Positions 1 to 5,459 of a DNA stretch of 5,459 bases are shown in pieces. Every line of letters begins with the position of its first letter. The stretch's first letter is position 1. The notes beneath the pieces are model-generated. The model was not told the DNA's origin, did no database searches, and saw only the letters and a program-made list of their open reading frames with translations. Position numbers and translations under genes: made by a program. This stretch comes from Actinomycetes bacterium (GTDB taxonomy: Bacteria > Actinomycetota > Actinomycetes > Propionibacteriales > Propionibacteriaceae): positions 1-5,459 of the forward strand of contig JAEZVO010000048.1 of the NCBI GenBank assembly GCA_023443125.1. The letters run 5' to 3'.

Positions 1-7
1 ATACTGG

Positions 8-46
8 GGGAGGCCCGGAGTAACTTAGTGCTCCTCCGGGCCTCCC
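8..46 (-). terminator. Hairpin terminator downstream of the nucleotidase gene
   Basis: Bases 8-20 and 34-46 are perfect inverted repeats (13 bp, arm GGGAGGCCCGGAG) around a 13-base loop. The hairpin lies 26 bases beyond the nucleotidase stop codon, which is the expected place for its transcription terminator. Neither strand shows a T-run after the stem, a form common in high-GC Actinobacteria. Because the stem is symmetric it could also stop transcription arriving on the plus strand from a gene left of the window. The structure is seen directly; its activity is inferred. Confidence 0.8.
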
Positions 47-72
47 GCTGTCAGTGAGTGATTGCTACTGCA

Positions 73-2145
73 TCAGACACCCGTGCTGGGCAGGTTGGGC
101 TTCAGATCCTGGCCAGGCTTCTGGCCGGGGCCTTCACCTTTGCCTGGGGAGTTTTCGTCTTCGGAGCCTTCGCCCTCAGTGTCGTCGGAGCCCTCCGATG
201 CGGCGACGTTCACGTTGTAGCGCACCTCGGTGCCCGAGGGATCGACGACGAAGCGCACGGTCTGCATGCCCGCCTTGGTGCCCTCAGGGAACGTGAGCGA
301 GACCTCGGCAACACCGTCGGCGACGATGCCCTCACCGATCTGCGTCTCGCCGAGGAAAGCCTTCACGGTCTTGTTCGCGAGCTGCGGGGACACCTTGGGA
401 TTATCCGCGTCGAGGAACATGTCGAGGTTGCCCTTGTACACCTCACCGGCGGCGCCCAGCTTCACGGTGCCGGCCTTGCCGGGGGTGAAGCTCTTCGGCA
501 CGTCGGTGACGGAAACGCCGCGCTTGGTGTAGTCAGGCGACACTTCCTTCTGTTCCTTCAGCCAGTCCACCCAGGTGGTGAGGTCGACGAGGCCGGCGTC
601 CTTGGTGTTCTGGCCACCCTGGAAGGCACGGAAGTTGTCGCCGCCGGAGATGAGGAACGAGCCCGAGCCGACGGTGTACATCTTGTCCTCGTCGATCGGC
701 TTGCCGTTGATCCACACGCCGGTGATGCGCTCGCCCTCGGGCAGCGACTCGTTGTAGGTGTAGGTCACGTTCTTGGACAGGCCCAGCGCCAGGTAGGGGC
801 GGCTCGGTACTTCGCCCTTGTCGTCGCGCTGCCACTGCTGGTTCAGCACCTGGATGAACTGAGTGCCAGTGATCTCCGTGGTGTTCAGCGAGTTTGCGAA
901 TGGGAGGACGAGCGCGGCCTCTTCGTAGGTGATGTCGCCCTTGTCGAAGGAATCGCGGGTGCCACCCGGGTTCTGGATGCCGATGAACTCGTCGTTGCCG
1001 TTGCTCATCGTGTCGTAGAACATCTGGGCAACCATGTTGGTCATCGGCGACTCCTGGTTGCGAGTGCCGGAATCACCGGCGCCAGGGGTGGAGATGGCCT
1101 CGGTGGCCTTGGCCACAACCTCGCTGCCCTTTTCCTTGGCAGTTTCCTTCGCAGCTTCGACGATCGTATTGATTTCCTTGATGCGTGGCAGCGAAGCGTC
1201 GGCTTCCTTAGCCGCATCGACCTTCTTGGTCTCAACCGAGCACAGCGCACCGTTAGCGTCGACGTTGAGGTCGAGCTGCACCAGGTTCTTGGCGTACGCG
1301 TCGGCCTGCACGATGGGCTGGCCCTTCGCGGTCGTCGACAGGTACTGCATGTGGGTGTGGCCGTTCAGCACGGCGTCGACGGAGGCGTCGAGGCCGTTGT
1401 ACATCTTGCCGAAGTTGGGCGCGGACTTCGCGGTGCCCTCGTCGGCCTTGTTGTCAGGGCCACCCTCGTGGATGTTCGCGATGACGATGTCAGCCTCGCC
1501 GTTGGACTCGTCGCCATCCTTCAGCTGCTTGGCGATGGCGTTGACGCTTTCGACGGGGTCCTTGATGTCTACCTTGGAGATGCCCGACGGCGACACCAGC
1601 GACGGGAGGTCGCCGGTGACCGCACCGACGACGGCGATCTTCGTGCCGCCCTTCTCGAATACCGAGTACGCCTCGACGGGCGAGGCCACCTCGTTGGTGC
1701 CCTTCTTTACGACGTTCGCGCCCAGGTAGGGGAATTGCGACGCAGGGGCGACGCGGCCGGCGAGGTCGTCGAAGCCCTTGTCGAACTCGTGGTTGCCGGT
1801 GGCGGAGGCCTCGAGGTCGGCTGCGTTCAGCACGTCGAGGGTGGGCTGGTCGTTGGAGACCGCCGAGACGAAGGTGGAGCCACCGATGCTGTCGCCGTTC
1901 GACACCAGGAGCACCTTGTCCTCACCGGCGCTCTTACGCAGCTGTTCGACGGGAGTGAACAGCTGAGCGGCACCCTCGACGCGGCCGTGGAAGTCGTTGA
2001 ACGAGAGCAGGTGAACGGTTTCTGCCTTGGTGCATTCAGCCGGAGCGGCGGAGGCAACCTGCTGCACACCACCGGTGACGATCGCACCGGTCATGCCAAT
2101 CGCGGCTGCCGCCAGCCCAGCAATCGGGCGGGACAACTTGGACAT
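73..2145 (-). CDS. ushA: Secreted 5'-nucleotidase / UDP-sugar hydrolase family metallophosphoesterase with terminal LPSTG
   Basis: A 690-residue exported enzyme predicted to hydrolyse extracellular nucleotides, and perhaps UDP-sugars, to release nucleoside and phosphate. Residues 1-33 are a signal peptide (basic SKLSR start, Ala/Gly-rich core, ASA|AP cleavage site). The N-terminal calcineurin-like domain (about 43-300) has the family's two-metal ligands: D51 and H53 (FNDFHG), D85 (NGDS), N118/H119 (GNHEFD), H226 (NIHEG), H263 and H265 (GHTH). The C-terminal substrate-binding domain (about 350-540) has NPGGTR at 392-397, PFANS at 415-419 and GGDNF at 501-505, matching the nucleotide-binding arginine and stacking aromatics of UshA. 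Residues 552-648 look like a beta-sandwich-type extension, followed by a Glu/Gly/Ser/Pro-rich linker (650-683) and LPSTG at 685-689, one residue before the stop. The start at 2145 is chosen over the in-frame ATG at 2175 because AGGAGA (2153-2158) sits 7 bases upstream and the signal peptide begins there. It is monocistronic here, with its own terminator. The family is certain; the exact substrate and the symbol are inferred. Confidence 0.93.
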   Translation of the reverse strand: MSKLSRPIAGLAAAAIGMTGAIVTGGVQQVASAAPAECTKAETVHLLSFNDFHGRVEGAAQLFTPVEQLRKSAGEDKVLLVSNGDSIGGSTFVSAVSNDQPTLDVLNAADLEASATGNHEFDKGFDDLAGRVAPASQFPYLGANVVKKGTNEVASPVEAYSVFEKGGTKIAVVGAVTGDLPSLVSPSGISKVDIKDPVESVNAIAKQLKDGDESNGEADIVIANIHEGGPDNKADEGTAKSAPNFGKMYNGLDASVDAVLNGHTHMQYLSTTAKGQPIVQADAYAKNLVQLDLNVDANGALCSVETKKVDAAKEADASLPRIKEINTIVEAAKETAKEKGSEVVAKATEAISTPGAGDSGTRNQESPMTNMVAQMFYDTMSNGNDEFIGIQNPGGTRDSFDKGDITYEEAALVLPFANSLNTTEITGTQFIQVLNQQWQRDDKGEVPSRPYLALGLSKNVTYTYNESLPEGERITGVWINGKPIDEDKMYTVGSGSFLISGGDNFRAFQGGQNTKDAGLVDLTTWVDWLKEQKEVSPDYTKRGVSVTDVPKSFTPGKAGTVKLGAAGEVYKGNLDMFLDADNPKVSPQLANKTVKAFLGETQIGEGIVADGVAEVSLTFPEGTKAGMQTVRFVVDPSGTEVRYNVNVAASEGSDDTEGEGSEDENSPGKGEGPGQKPGQDLKPNLPSTGV
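79..93 (-). other. LPSTG sortase-type motif at the extreme C-terminus, without membrane anchor
   Basis: Codons for L685-P-S-T-G689 are followed by one Val codon and TGA at 73-75. A normal cell-wall sorting signal continues with about 15-20 hydrophobic residues and a basic tail, and both are missing. An acidic, Gly/Ser/Pro-rich spacer precedes the motif, as in wall-anchored proteins. The protein may therefore be secreted rather than anchored, or the motif may be a relic. Confidence 0.8.
2047..2145 (-). other. Signal peptide of the nucleotidase (residues 1-33)
   Basis: The first 33 residues have a short basic n-region (K3, R6), an Ala/Gly/Ile-rich hydrophobic core (8-27) and an Ala-x-Ala type cleavage site at 31-33 (ASA), followed by AP. 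No lipobox cysteine is present at the cleavage site (the first Cys is C38, without the LxxC context), and there is no twin arginine, so Sec export and signal peptidase I cleavage are expected. Confidence 0.85.
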
Positions 2146-2151
2146 ACAACT

Positions 2152-2158
2152 ATCTCCT
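2152..2158 (-). promoter_or_regulatory. Ribosome binding site of the nucleotidase gene
   Basis: On the minus strand, AGGAGAT precedes the ATG at 2145, with AGGAGA ending 7 bases from it. This fixes the start at 2145; the upstream in-frame ATG at 2175 would place this site inside the coding region. Confidence 0.8.
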
Positions 2159-2174
2159 GGGGATGGTTCGAGCA

Positions 2175-2200
2175 CCCGCGCGCTCGCGGGCTACGTACCC
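2175..2200 (-). promoter_or_regulatory. Overlapping inverted repeats in the nucleotidase leader
   Basis: CCCGCG (2175-2180) and CGCGGG (2185-2190) form a perfect 6-bp stem with a 4-base loop, about 30 bases before the nucleotidase start and close to its ribosome binding site. The inner GGG (2188-2190) is also one arm of a second dyad, GGG-N7-CCC (2188-2200), which encloses the palindrome TACGTA (2192-2197). The two pairings compete for the same three bases. This could be an RNA leader structure or an operator, or a chance result of GC richness. I saw no convincing -10/-35 pair for this gene; TAGTTC on the minus strand at about 2204-2209 is only a weak candidate. Confidence 0.35.
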
Positions 2201-2357
2201 AGCGAACTACAAACCGCGCATTGAAATCAAGCAGTTTGCCAAGAATTCATCTTGTGGAAAGCACGCGGTTGGTTGCTGTCGCTCAGGAACCGAGCTTCCA
2301 ATGTCCGCGGCGTTGCTTTGTGCGTTTCCTCCATCCCGCTATGGCCCCGTCGTTGCC

Positions 2358-2387
2358 TACGCTTGCGTAAGCTACGTTTCCGTAACT
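2358..2387 (+). promoter_or_regulatory. Two tandem 15-bp dyad elements (candidate operator) upstream of the E1 alpha gene
   Basis: Bases 2358-2372 and 2373-2387 are adjacent direct repeats matching at 11 of 15 positions, with consensus TACGYTTSCGTAA. Each copy is itself a dyad, TACG-N4-CGTA; in the first the arms extend to TACGC/GCGTA. The array ends 7 bases before the Shine-Dalgarno sequence. Possible -10 hexamers (TAAGCT at 2368, TACGTT at 2373, TAACTT at 2383) fall inside it, so a protein bound here would cover the promoter. This is the layout of a repressor operator controlling the dehydrogenase operon. The symmetry is seen directly; the regulatory role is inferred and no regulator gene lies in the window. 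Confidence 0.5.
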
Positions 2388-2393
2388 TTAGAA

Positions 2394-2399
2394 AGAGGA
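2394..2399 (+). promoter_or_regulatory. Ribosome binding site deciding the GTG start of the E1 alpha gene
   Basis: AGAGGA ends 5 bases before the GTG at 2405 but 17 bases before the in-frame ATG at 2417. The GTG is therefore preferred. The frame is open back to an ATG at 2252, but that stretch encodes a very basic, non-family sequence and contains the promoter region. Confidence 0.7.
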
Positions 2400-2404
2400 T
2401 CCGC

Positions 2405-3490
2405 GTGCACAACCCTATGGTGCAACTGCTGACCCCCGACGGTGCCCGACGAGACCATCCCGATTTCGCCTGGGAGGGCACCGCCGACGATCTGCGTGCC
2501 AGCCTGCGCGACATGTGGCTGGGGCGCCGGTTCGACGCGGAAGCCACGGCCCTGCAGCGCCACGGTGAGCTTGGGCTGTGGCCCCCGCAGCTTGGCCAGG
2601 AGGCCGCCCAAATCGGCGCGGCAAGGGCACTTGCGCCGGGAGACCACGTCTTTCCGTCATACCGAGAACATGCGATGGCCCTCGCGCTCGGCTTCCCCAT
2701 GCAGCAGATGCTCGCGTTCTTCCGAGGCTGCGACGCGGGCCACTGGGACATGCAGCATCGCTTCCGCACCTACGCACTCGTGATCGGCGCGCAGACGCTG
2801 CACGCCGTCGGATATGCCATGGGGCTGCGCTTCGACGGCGCGGTCGGCAACGCTGATCCCAGCGCTAACGAGGCCGTCATGGTGTTCCACGGCGACGGTG
2901 CCTCGTCGCAGGGAGATGTAAACGAGGCCTACGTGTTTGCCGCGAGCTACAACGCCCCGGTGGTGTTCTTCTGCCAGAACAATCAGTGGGCGATCTCGGA
3001 GCCGACGTCGTTGCAGTCGCGCGTTCCGCTGTTCGAGCGTGCGAGCGGCTTCGGGTTTCCCGGTGTGCGCGTCGACGGCAACGACGTCCTCGCCGTCGAG
3101 GCTGTGTCTAGGTGGGCGCTGGAGCGCGCGAGGCGCGGTGAGGGGCCGACGCTCGTCGAGGCATACACCTACCGCATGGGCGCCCACACGACGGCGGACG
3201 ACCCGACGAAATACCGCGGCCGCGACGAAGACGCAGCCTGGCGGGAGCGCGACCCGATCGACAGGGTCGTCGCGTATTTGCGCAGCGTCGATGAAATCGA
3301 CGATGCCTACCTCGCCGAATTGGAGCGGGAGGCCGAAGATTTGGGCGTCCAGACCCGCGCGACTATCGCCCAGCTGCGCGACGTCACGATGGAGGAGCTC
3401 TTTGAGCGCTGCTACGCCGAGCCCACGGCCGAACTGGCTGAGCAGCAGCGCGAGTTTGTTCGCTTCGCAGCGGAGTACGAGGTGGCCTGA
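2405..3490 (+). CDS. bkdA: 2-oxo-acid dehydrogenase E1 component, alpha subunit (probably branched-chain type)
   Basis: A 361-residue, full-length E1 alpha subunit. With E1 beta it forms the thiamine-diphosphate (ThDP) enzyme that decarboxylates a 2-oxo acid and acylates the E2 lipoyl group in the cytoplasm. The ThDP/Mg motif runs from GDG at 163-165 (HGDGASSQGDVNEA) to QNNQWAIS with NN at 192-193. Y86-R87 (PSYRE) and the loop YRMGAHTTADDPTKYR (256-271), with the conserved His261, supply further active-site residues. That loop reads HTTADDP, as in branched-chain E1 alpha (human HSTSDD), whereas Gram-positive pyruvate E1 alpha has an extra residue (HTMxGDDP). Together with resemblance to mycobacterial BkdA from memory, this favours a branched-chain substrate. 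It is the first gene of the operon; its TGA shares one base with the E1 beta ATG. Alternative reading: pdhA, pyruvate dehydrogenase E1 alpha. The family is certain, the substrate is not. Confidence 0.9.
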   Translation: MHNPMVQLLTPDGARRDHPDFAWEGTADDLRASLRDMWLGRRFDAEATALQRHGELGLWPPQLGQEAAQIGAARALAPGDHVFPSYREHAMALALGFPMQQMLAFFRGCDAGHWDMQHRFRTYALVIGAQTLHAVGYAMGLRFDGAVGNADPSANEAVMVFHGDGASSQGDVNEAYVFAASYNAPVVFFCQNNQWAISEPTSLQSRVPLFERASGFGFPGVRVDGNDVLAVEAVSRWALERARRGEGPTLVEAYTYRMGAHTTADDPTKYRGRDEDAAWRERDPIDRVVAYLRSVDEIDDAYLAELEREAEDLGVQTRATIAQLRDVTMEELFERCYAEPTAELAEQQREFVRFAAEYEVA

Positions 3491-4464
3491 TGTCGAAGCT
3501 GAGTATGGTCAAAGCCCTCAACGCGGGGCTTCGTCGCGCACTCGAATCTGATCCGAAAGTGCTGCTGGCAGGCGAAGACATCGGGAAACTCGGTGGGGTA
3601 TTCCGCGTCACCGAGCACTTGCAGCGCGACTTCGGCGAGCATCGCGTCCTCGACTCGCCGCTGGCTGAATCGGGCATCGTCGGCACCGCGATCGGACTCG
3701 CCATGCGCGGGTATCGACCGGTGGTGGAGATGCAATTCGACGGGTTCACCTACCCCGCGTTTTCGCAGATCGTCTCGCAGCTGGCACGCCTGCACGGCCG
3801 AACCGGCGGGCGGGTGCCGATGCCCGTCGTGATCCGCATTCCTTTCGGTGGCGGCATCGGCTCGGTGGAGCACCACTCCGAGTCGCCCGAGGCGTACTTC
3901 GCGCACACCCCAGGGCTCAAGGTGGTGGCGCCGTCGACCCCGAATGACGCGTACTGGATGATCCAGCAGGCCATCTGCTCCGACGACCCCGTCATCTTCC
4001 TCGAACCCAAACGCCGCTACCAGGTGAAAGGCGAGGTGGAGCTCGACGCCCCGCCGGCCGAGCTGCACGCGGCGAACATCGTGCGCGACGGGGCAGACGC
4101 CACCCTCATCGGCTACGGGCCGACGGTGTCAACCTGCCTCGACGCTGCCACCGTCGCCGCGGACGAGGGCCGGAGCCTGGAGGTCCTCGACCTGCGCACC
4201 ATCAGCCCGGTGGACTGGGACGCCGTCATGGAATCTGTGGAGCGCACCAAGCGGGCGATCGTCGTGCACGAAGCGCACTTGACTCTCGGGCTCGGCGCCG
4301 AGATCGCCGCGCGCCTGCACGAGGCGCTGTTCTACGTCATGGAGTCGCCCGTGCTGCGCGTTGCGGGTTACGACATCCCGTACCCACCCGCCCGCGTCGA
4401 GAGCCAATTCTTGCCGGGCGTCGACCGCATTCTCACCGCCGTCGACCAATCACTGGCCTACTGA
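3490..4464 (+). CDS. bkdB: 2-oxo-acid dehydrogenase E1 component, beta subunit (probably branched-chain type)
   Basis: A 324-residue, full-length E1 beta subunit, partner of the preceding E1 alpha in an alpha2-beta2 heterotetramer. The N-terminal pyrimidine-binding domain (about 4-180) has LAGEDIG (26-32) and PLAESGIVGTAIGL (57-70), with Glu60 expected to contact the ThDP aminopyrimidine. GGGIGSVEHHSESPEAYF (120-137) contains the conserved active-site histidine (H129). The C-terminal transketolase-type domain (about 200-318) has LIGYG (206-210), LDLRTISPVDWD (233-244) and the AGYDIPYPP segment (292-300). ATG at 3490 overlaps the E1 alpha stop as TGATG, which implies translational coupling and fixed stoichiometry; GAGG at 3479-3482 lies 7 bases upstream. 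Alternative reading: pdhB. The paired loss of a separate promoter and the nine-base gap to E2 mark one operon. Confidence 0.92.
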   Translation: MSKLSMVKALNAGLRRALESDPKVLLAGEDIGKLGGVFRVTEHLQRDFGEHRVLDSPLAESGIVGTAIGLAMRGYRPVVEMQFDGFTYPAFSQIVSQLARLHGRTGGRVPMPVVIRIPFGGGIGSVEHHSESPEAYFAHTPGLKVVAPSTPNDAYWMIQQAICSDDPVIFLEPKRRYQVKGEVELDAPPAELHAANIVRDGADATLIGYGPTVSTCLDAATVAADEGRSLEVLDLRTISPVDWDAVMESVERTKRAIVVHEAHLTLGLGAEIAARLHEALFYVMESPVLRVAGYDIPYPPARVESQFLPGVDRILTAVDQSLAY

Positions 4465-4468
4465 GGAG
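4463..4468 (+). promoter_or_regulatory. Ribosome binding site of the E2 gene overlapping the E1 beta stop
   Basis: GAGGAG ends 5 bases before the ATG at 4474, and its first two bases are part of the E1 beta TGA (4462-4464). This strongly supports the E2 start and coupled translation. Confidence 0.7.
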
Positions 4469-4473
4469 CACCA

Positions 4474-5459
4474 ATGCTGAAGACATATAAATTGCCCGAC
4501 GCCGGAGAAGGCCTCACGGACGCAGAGATCGTGCAGTGGCGGGTCGCTGTGGGTGACAAGGTGCAGGTCAACACGGTGCTCGTCGAGATCGAGACTGCGA
4601 AGTCCATCGTCGAGCTCCCGTCACCGTACGCGGGTCGCATCACGGCGCTGCTCGTCGACGAAGGCGCGGAAGTGGAGGTGGGCACCGACATCGTCGAGAT
4701 CGACGACGGCGTCGAGGCTGAGCCGAGCGAGGGCGCCGAGCCGAGCGGAGAGGTTGAGCCGAGCGAGGAGCCCGAGCTGAGCGAGGAGGCCGACGAATCC
4801 GACGACACACCCACCCTCGTGGGCTACGGTGCGGTAGAGCAGGCGCCGCGCAGGCGCCGTCGGGAATCTTCGGGTGCAACCACCGGTGTGCTGGCCAAGC
4901 CCCCGGTGCGCAAGTACGCGCGTGACTTGGGCGTCGACCTTCGAACCGCCGACGGCACTGGCCCACAGGGCAGCGTTACACGGGCCGACGTCGACGCCAC
5001 GCGGGCGCAGTCGAGCGCGGGTGCGGGTGAGCGTCGCGAACCCCTCAGGGGAGTGCGCAAAGCGACGGCGGAGAACCTGGTGCGTTCGGTGGAGCGGCGC
5101 GTGCACGTCACCGAGTGGCTCACCATCGACGTCACCGCGACGATGGACTTCGTCGAGCGCCTGAAGAAGCGGCGGGAGTTTGCCGACGTGCGCGTTTCGC
5201 CGACACTGTTGTTCGCGAAGGCAATCTGCTTGGCGCTCGGGCGCAACCCCAGCTTGAACGCGTCGGTAGATGAGGAGCGCGAGGAGATCGTCTACCACCG
5301 CGATGTGCACCTCGGCATCGCCGCAGCCACCCCGCGCGGGCTGCTGGTGCCGAACATCAAGTCGGCGAATCAGATGTCGTTGCTGGAACTCGCGCGAGCC
5401 ATCAACGAGCTCGTCGAGGTGGCGAGGGAAGGGAAACTCCAGCCGGCCAGCCAGCAGGG
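4474..5459 (+). CDS. bkdC: Dihydrolipoamide acyltransferase (E2) of the 2-oxo-acid dehydrogenase complex, 3' end outside the window
   Basis: The first 328 residues of the E2 core protein, which takes the acyl group from E1 and passes it to CoA. One lipoyl domain (about 2-78) carries the lipoylation lysine K43 in EIETAKSIVELPSP. It is followed by an acidic Pro/Ser/Glu linker with four 6-residue repeats (83-106), an aspartate-rich stretch, and five consecutive arginines (126-130). A peripheral subunit-binding domain (about 140-174; AKPPVRKYARDLGVDL, then GPQGSVTRADV) would hold E1 or E3. The catalytic acyltransferase domain starts near 188 (EPLRGVRKATAENL) and includes the typical VHLGIAAATPRGLLVPNI (278-295). 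The catalytic HxxxDG lies beyond the window edge. A single lipoyl domain fits a branched-chain E2, as in BkdC, but single-lipoyl pyruvate E2s also exist. The reading frame is open to the window end; this is a boundary cut, not evidence of a broken gene. Confidence 0.92.
   Translation, partial: MLKTYKLPDAGEGLTDAEIVQWRVAVGDKVQVNTVLVEIETAKSIVELPSPYAGRITALLVDEGAEVEVGTDIVEIDDGVEAEPSEGAEPSGEVEPSEEPELSEEADESDDTPTLVGYGAVEQAPRRRRRESSGATTGVLAKPPVRKYARDLGVDLRTADGTGPQGSVTRADVDATRAQSSAGAGERREPLRGVRKATAENLVRSVERRVHVTEWLTIDVTATMDFVERLKKRREFADVRVSPTLLFAKAICLALGRNPSLNASVDEEREEIVYHRDVHLGIAAATPRGLLVPNIKSANQMSLLELARAINELVEVAREGKLQPASQQ
4720..4791 (+). repeat. Four in-frame 18-bp tandem repeats in the E2 linker
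   Basis: GAGCCGAGCG (GAGCTGAGCG in the last copy) recurs at exactly 18-base spacing at 4720, 4738, 4756 and 4774. Each unit encodes six residues: EPSEGA, EPSGEV, EPSEEP, ELSEEA. The repeat forms the acidic, Pro-containing flexible arm behind the lipoyl domain (residues 83-106). Because the unit is a multiple of three, copy-number change would alter arm length without breaking the frame. Confidence 0.85.

Noticed and set aside
2146..2175. A ten-residue longer nucleotidase starting at 2175.
   Set aside because: It would put the strong AGGAGA inside the coding region and add a Pro/Asp-containing segment before the signal peptide; the start at 2145 fits better.
2240..2254. Short inverted repeat CAAGA-N5-TCTTG in the divergent region.
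   Set aside because: Five-base arms are easily found by chance, it has no second copy, and it is not positioned against a clear promoter.
58..2370. A 770-codon plus-strand open frame running antisense through the whole nucleotidase gene and into the intergenic region.
   Set aside because: The minus strand encodes a complete, motif-perfect enzyme with signal peptide and ribosome binding site. The antisense product is a Val/Gly/Leu/Arg-rich sequence without recognisable domains, as expected from high-GC third-position bias.
2252..2404. A 51-codon upstream extension of the E1 alpha gene to an ATG at 2252.
   Set aside because: The extension is highly basic and unlike the family N-terminus, has no good ribosome binding site, and covers the dyad elements and the Shine-Dalgarno site that serve the GTG at 2405.
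2227..2769. A 180-codon minus-strand frame across the intergenic region and the start of E1 alpha.
   Set aside because: It overlaps well-supported E1 alpha coding sequence, has low-complexity Arg/Ser-rich composition and no recognisable motif.
4621..5310. A 229-codon minus-strand frame opposite the E2 gene.
   Set aside because: The plus strand encodes a clear lipoyl domain, binding domain and acyltransferase domain here; the antisense frame is a compositional shadow.
5457..5459. Apparent truncation of the E2 protein before its catalytic HxxxDG motif.
   Set aside because: The frame stays open to the last base, so this is the window boundary and not a pseudogene.

Overview
The window looks like part of a high-GC actinobacterial (Actinomycetota) chromosome. 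The lineage is suggested by the GC-rich third codon positions, a secreted nucleotidase ending in a sortase-type LPSTG, a perfect hairpin terminator without a U-tract, and E1/E2 proteins that resemble the mycobacterial branched-chain keto-acid dehydrogenase as I remember it. A member of Mycobacteriales or Corynebacteriales, perhaps Corynebacterium, is the most natural reading. Genus cannot be fixed from this sequence alone.

Layout. Positions 8-46 hold a strong hairpin terminator. On the minus strand, 73-2145 encodes a complete secreted 5'-nucleotidase/UDP-sugar hydrolase-type metallophosphoesterase. It has a signal peptide, a calcineurin-like domain, a 5'-nucleotidase C-terminal domain, an acidic Gly/Glu/Ser linker and a terminal LPSTG. 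A divergent intergenic region (2146-2404) separates it from a plus-strand operon. The operon encodes the E1 alpha subunit (2405-3490), the E1 beta subunit (3490-4464, overlapping by one base) and the lipoyl-bearing E2 acyltransferase (from 4474, cut by the window end) of a 2-oxo-acid dehydrogenase complex. No E3 is seen.

Function. E1 alpha and beta form the thiamine-diphosphate decarboxylase. E2 carries the acyl group on a single lipoyl domain joined by a flexible acidic arm to an E1/E3-binding domain and the catalytic core. The E1 motifs fit a branched-chain 2-oxo-acid dehydrogenase better than a pyruvate dehydrogenase, but the substrate is inferred. The nucleotidase would act outside the cell in nucleotide and phosphate salvage and has no evident metabolic link to the operon. 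The two units share only the divergent promoter region.

Points of most interest: the nucleotidase stops one residue after its LPSTG, with no membrane anchor or basic tail in any frame before the terminator; two tandem 15-bp dyad elements (TACGYTTSCGTAA) lie directly in front of the E1 alpha ribosome binding site; and the E2 linker contains four in-frame 18-bp repeats. I found no mobile element, CRISPR array, RNA gene or clearly novel multi-gene system.
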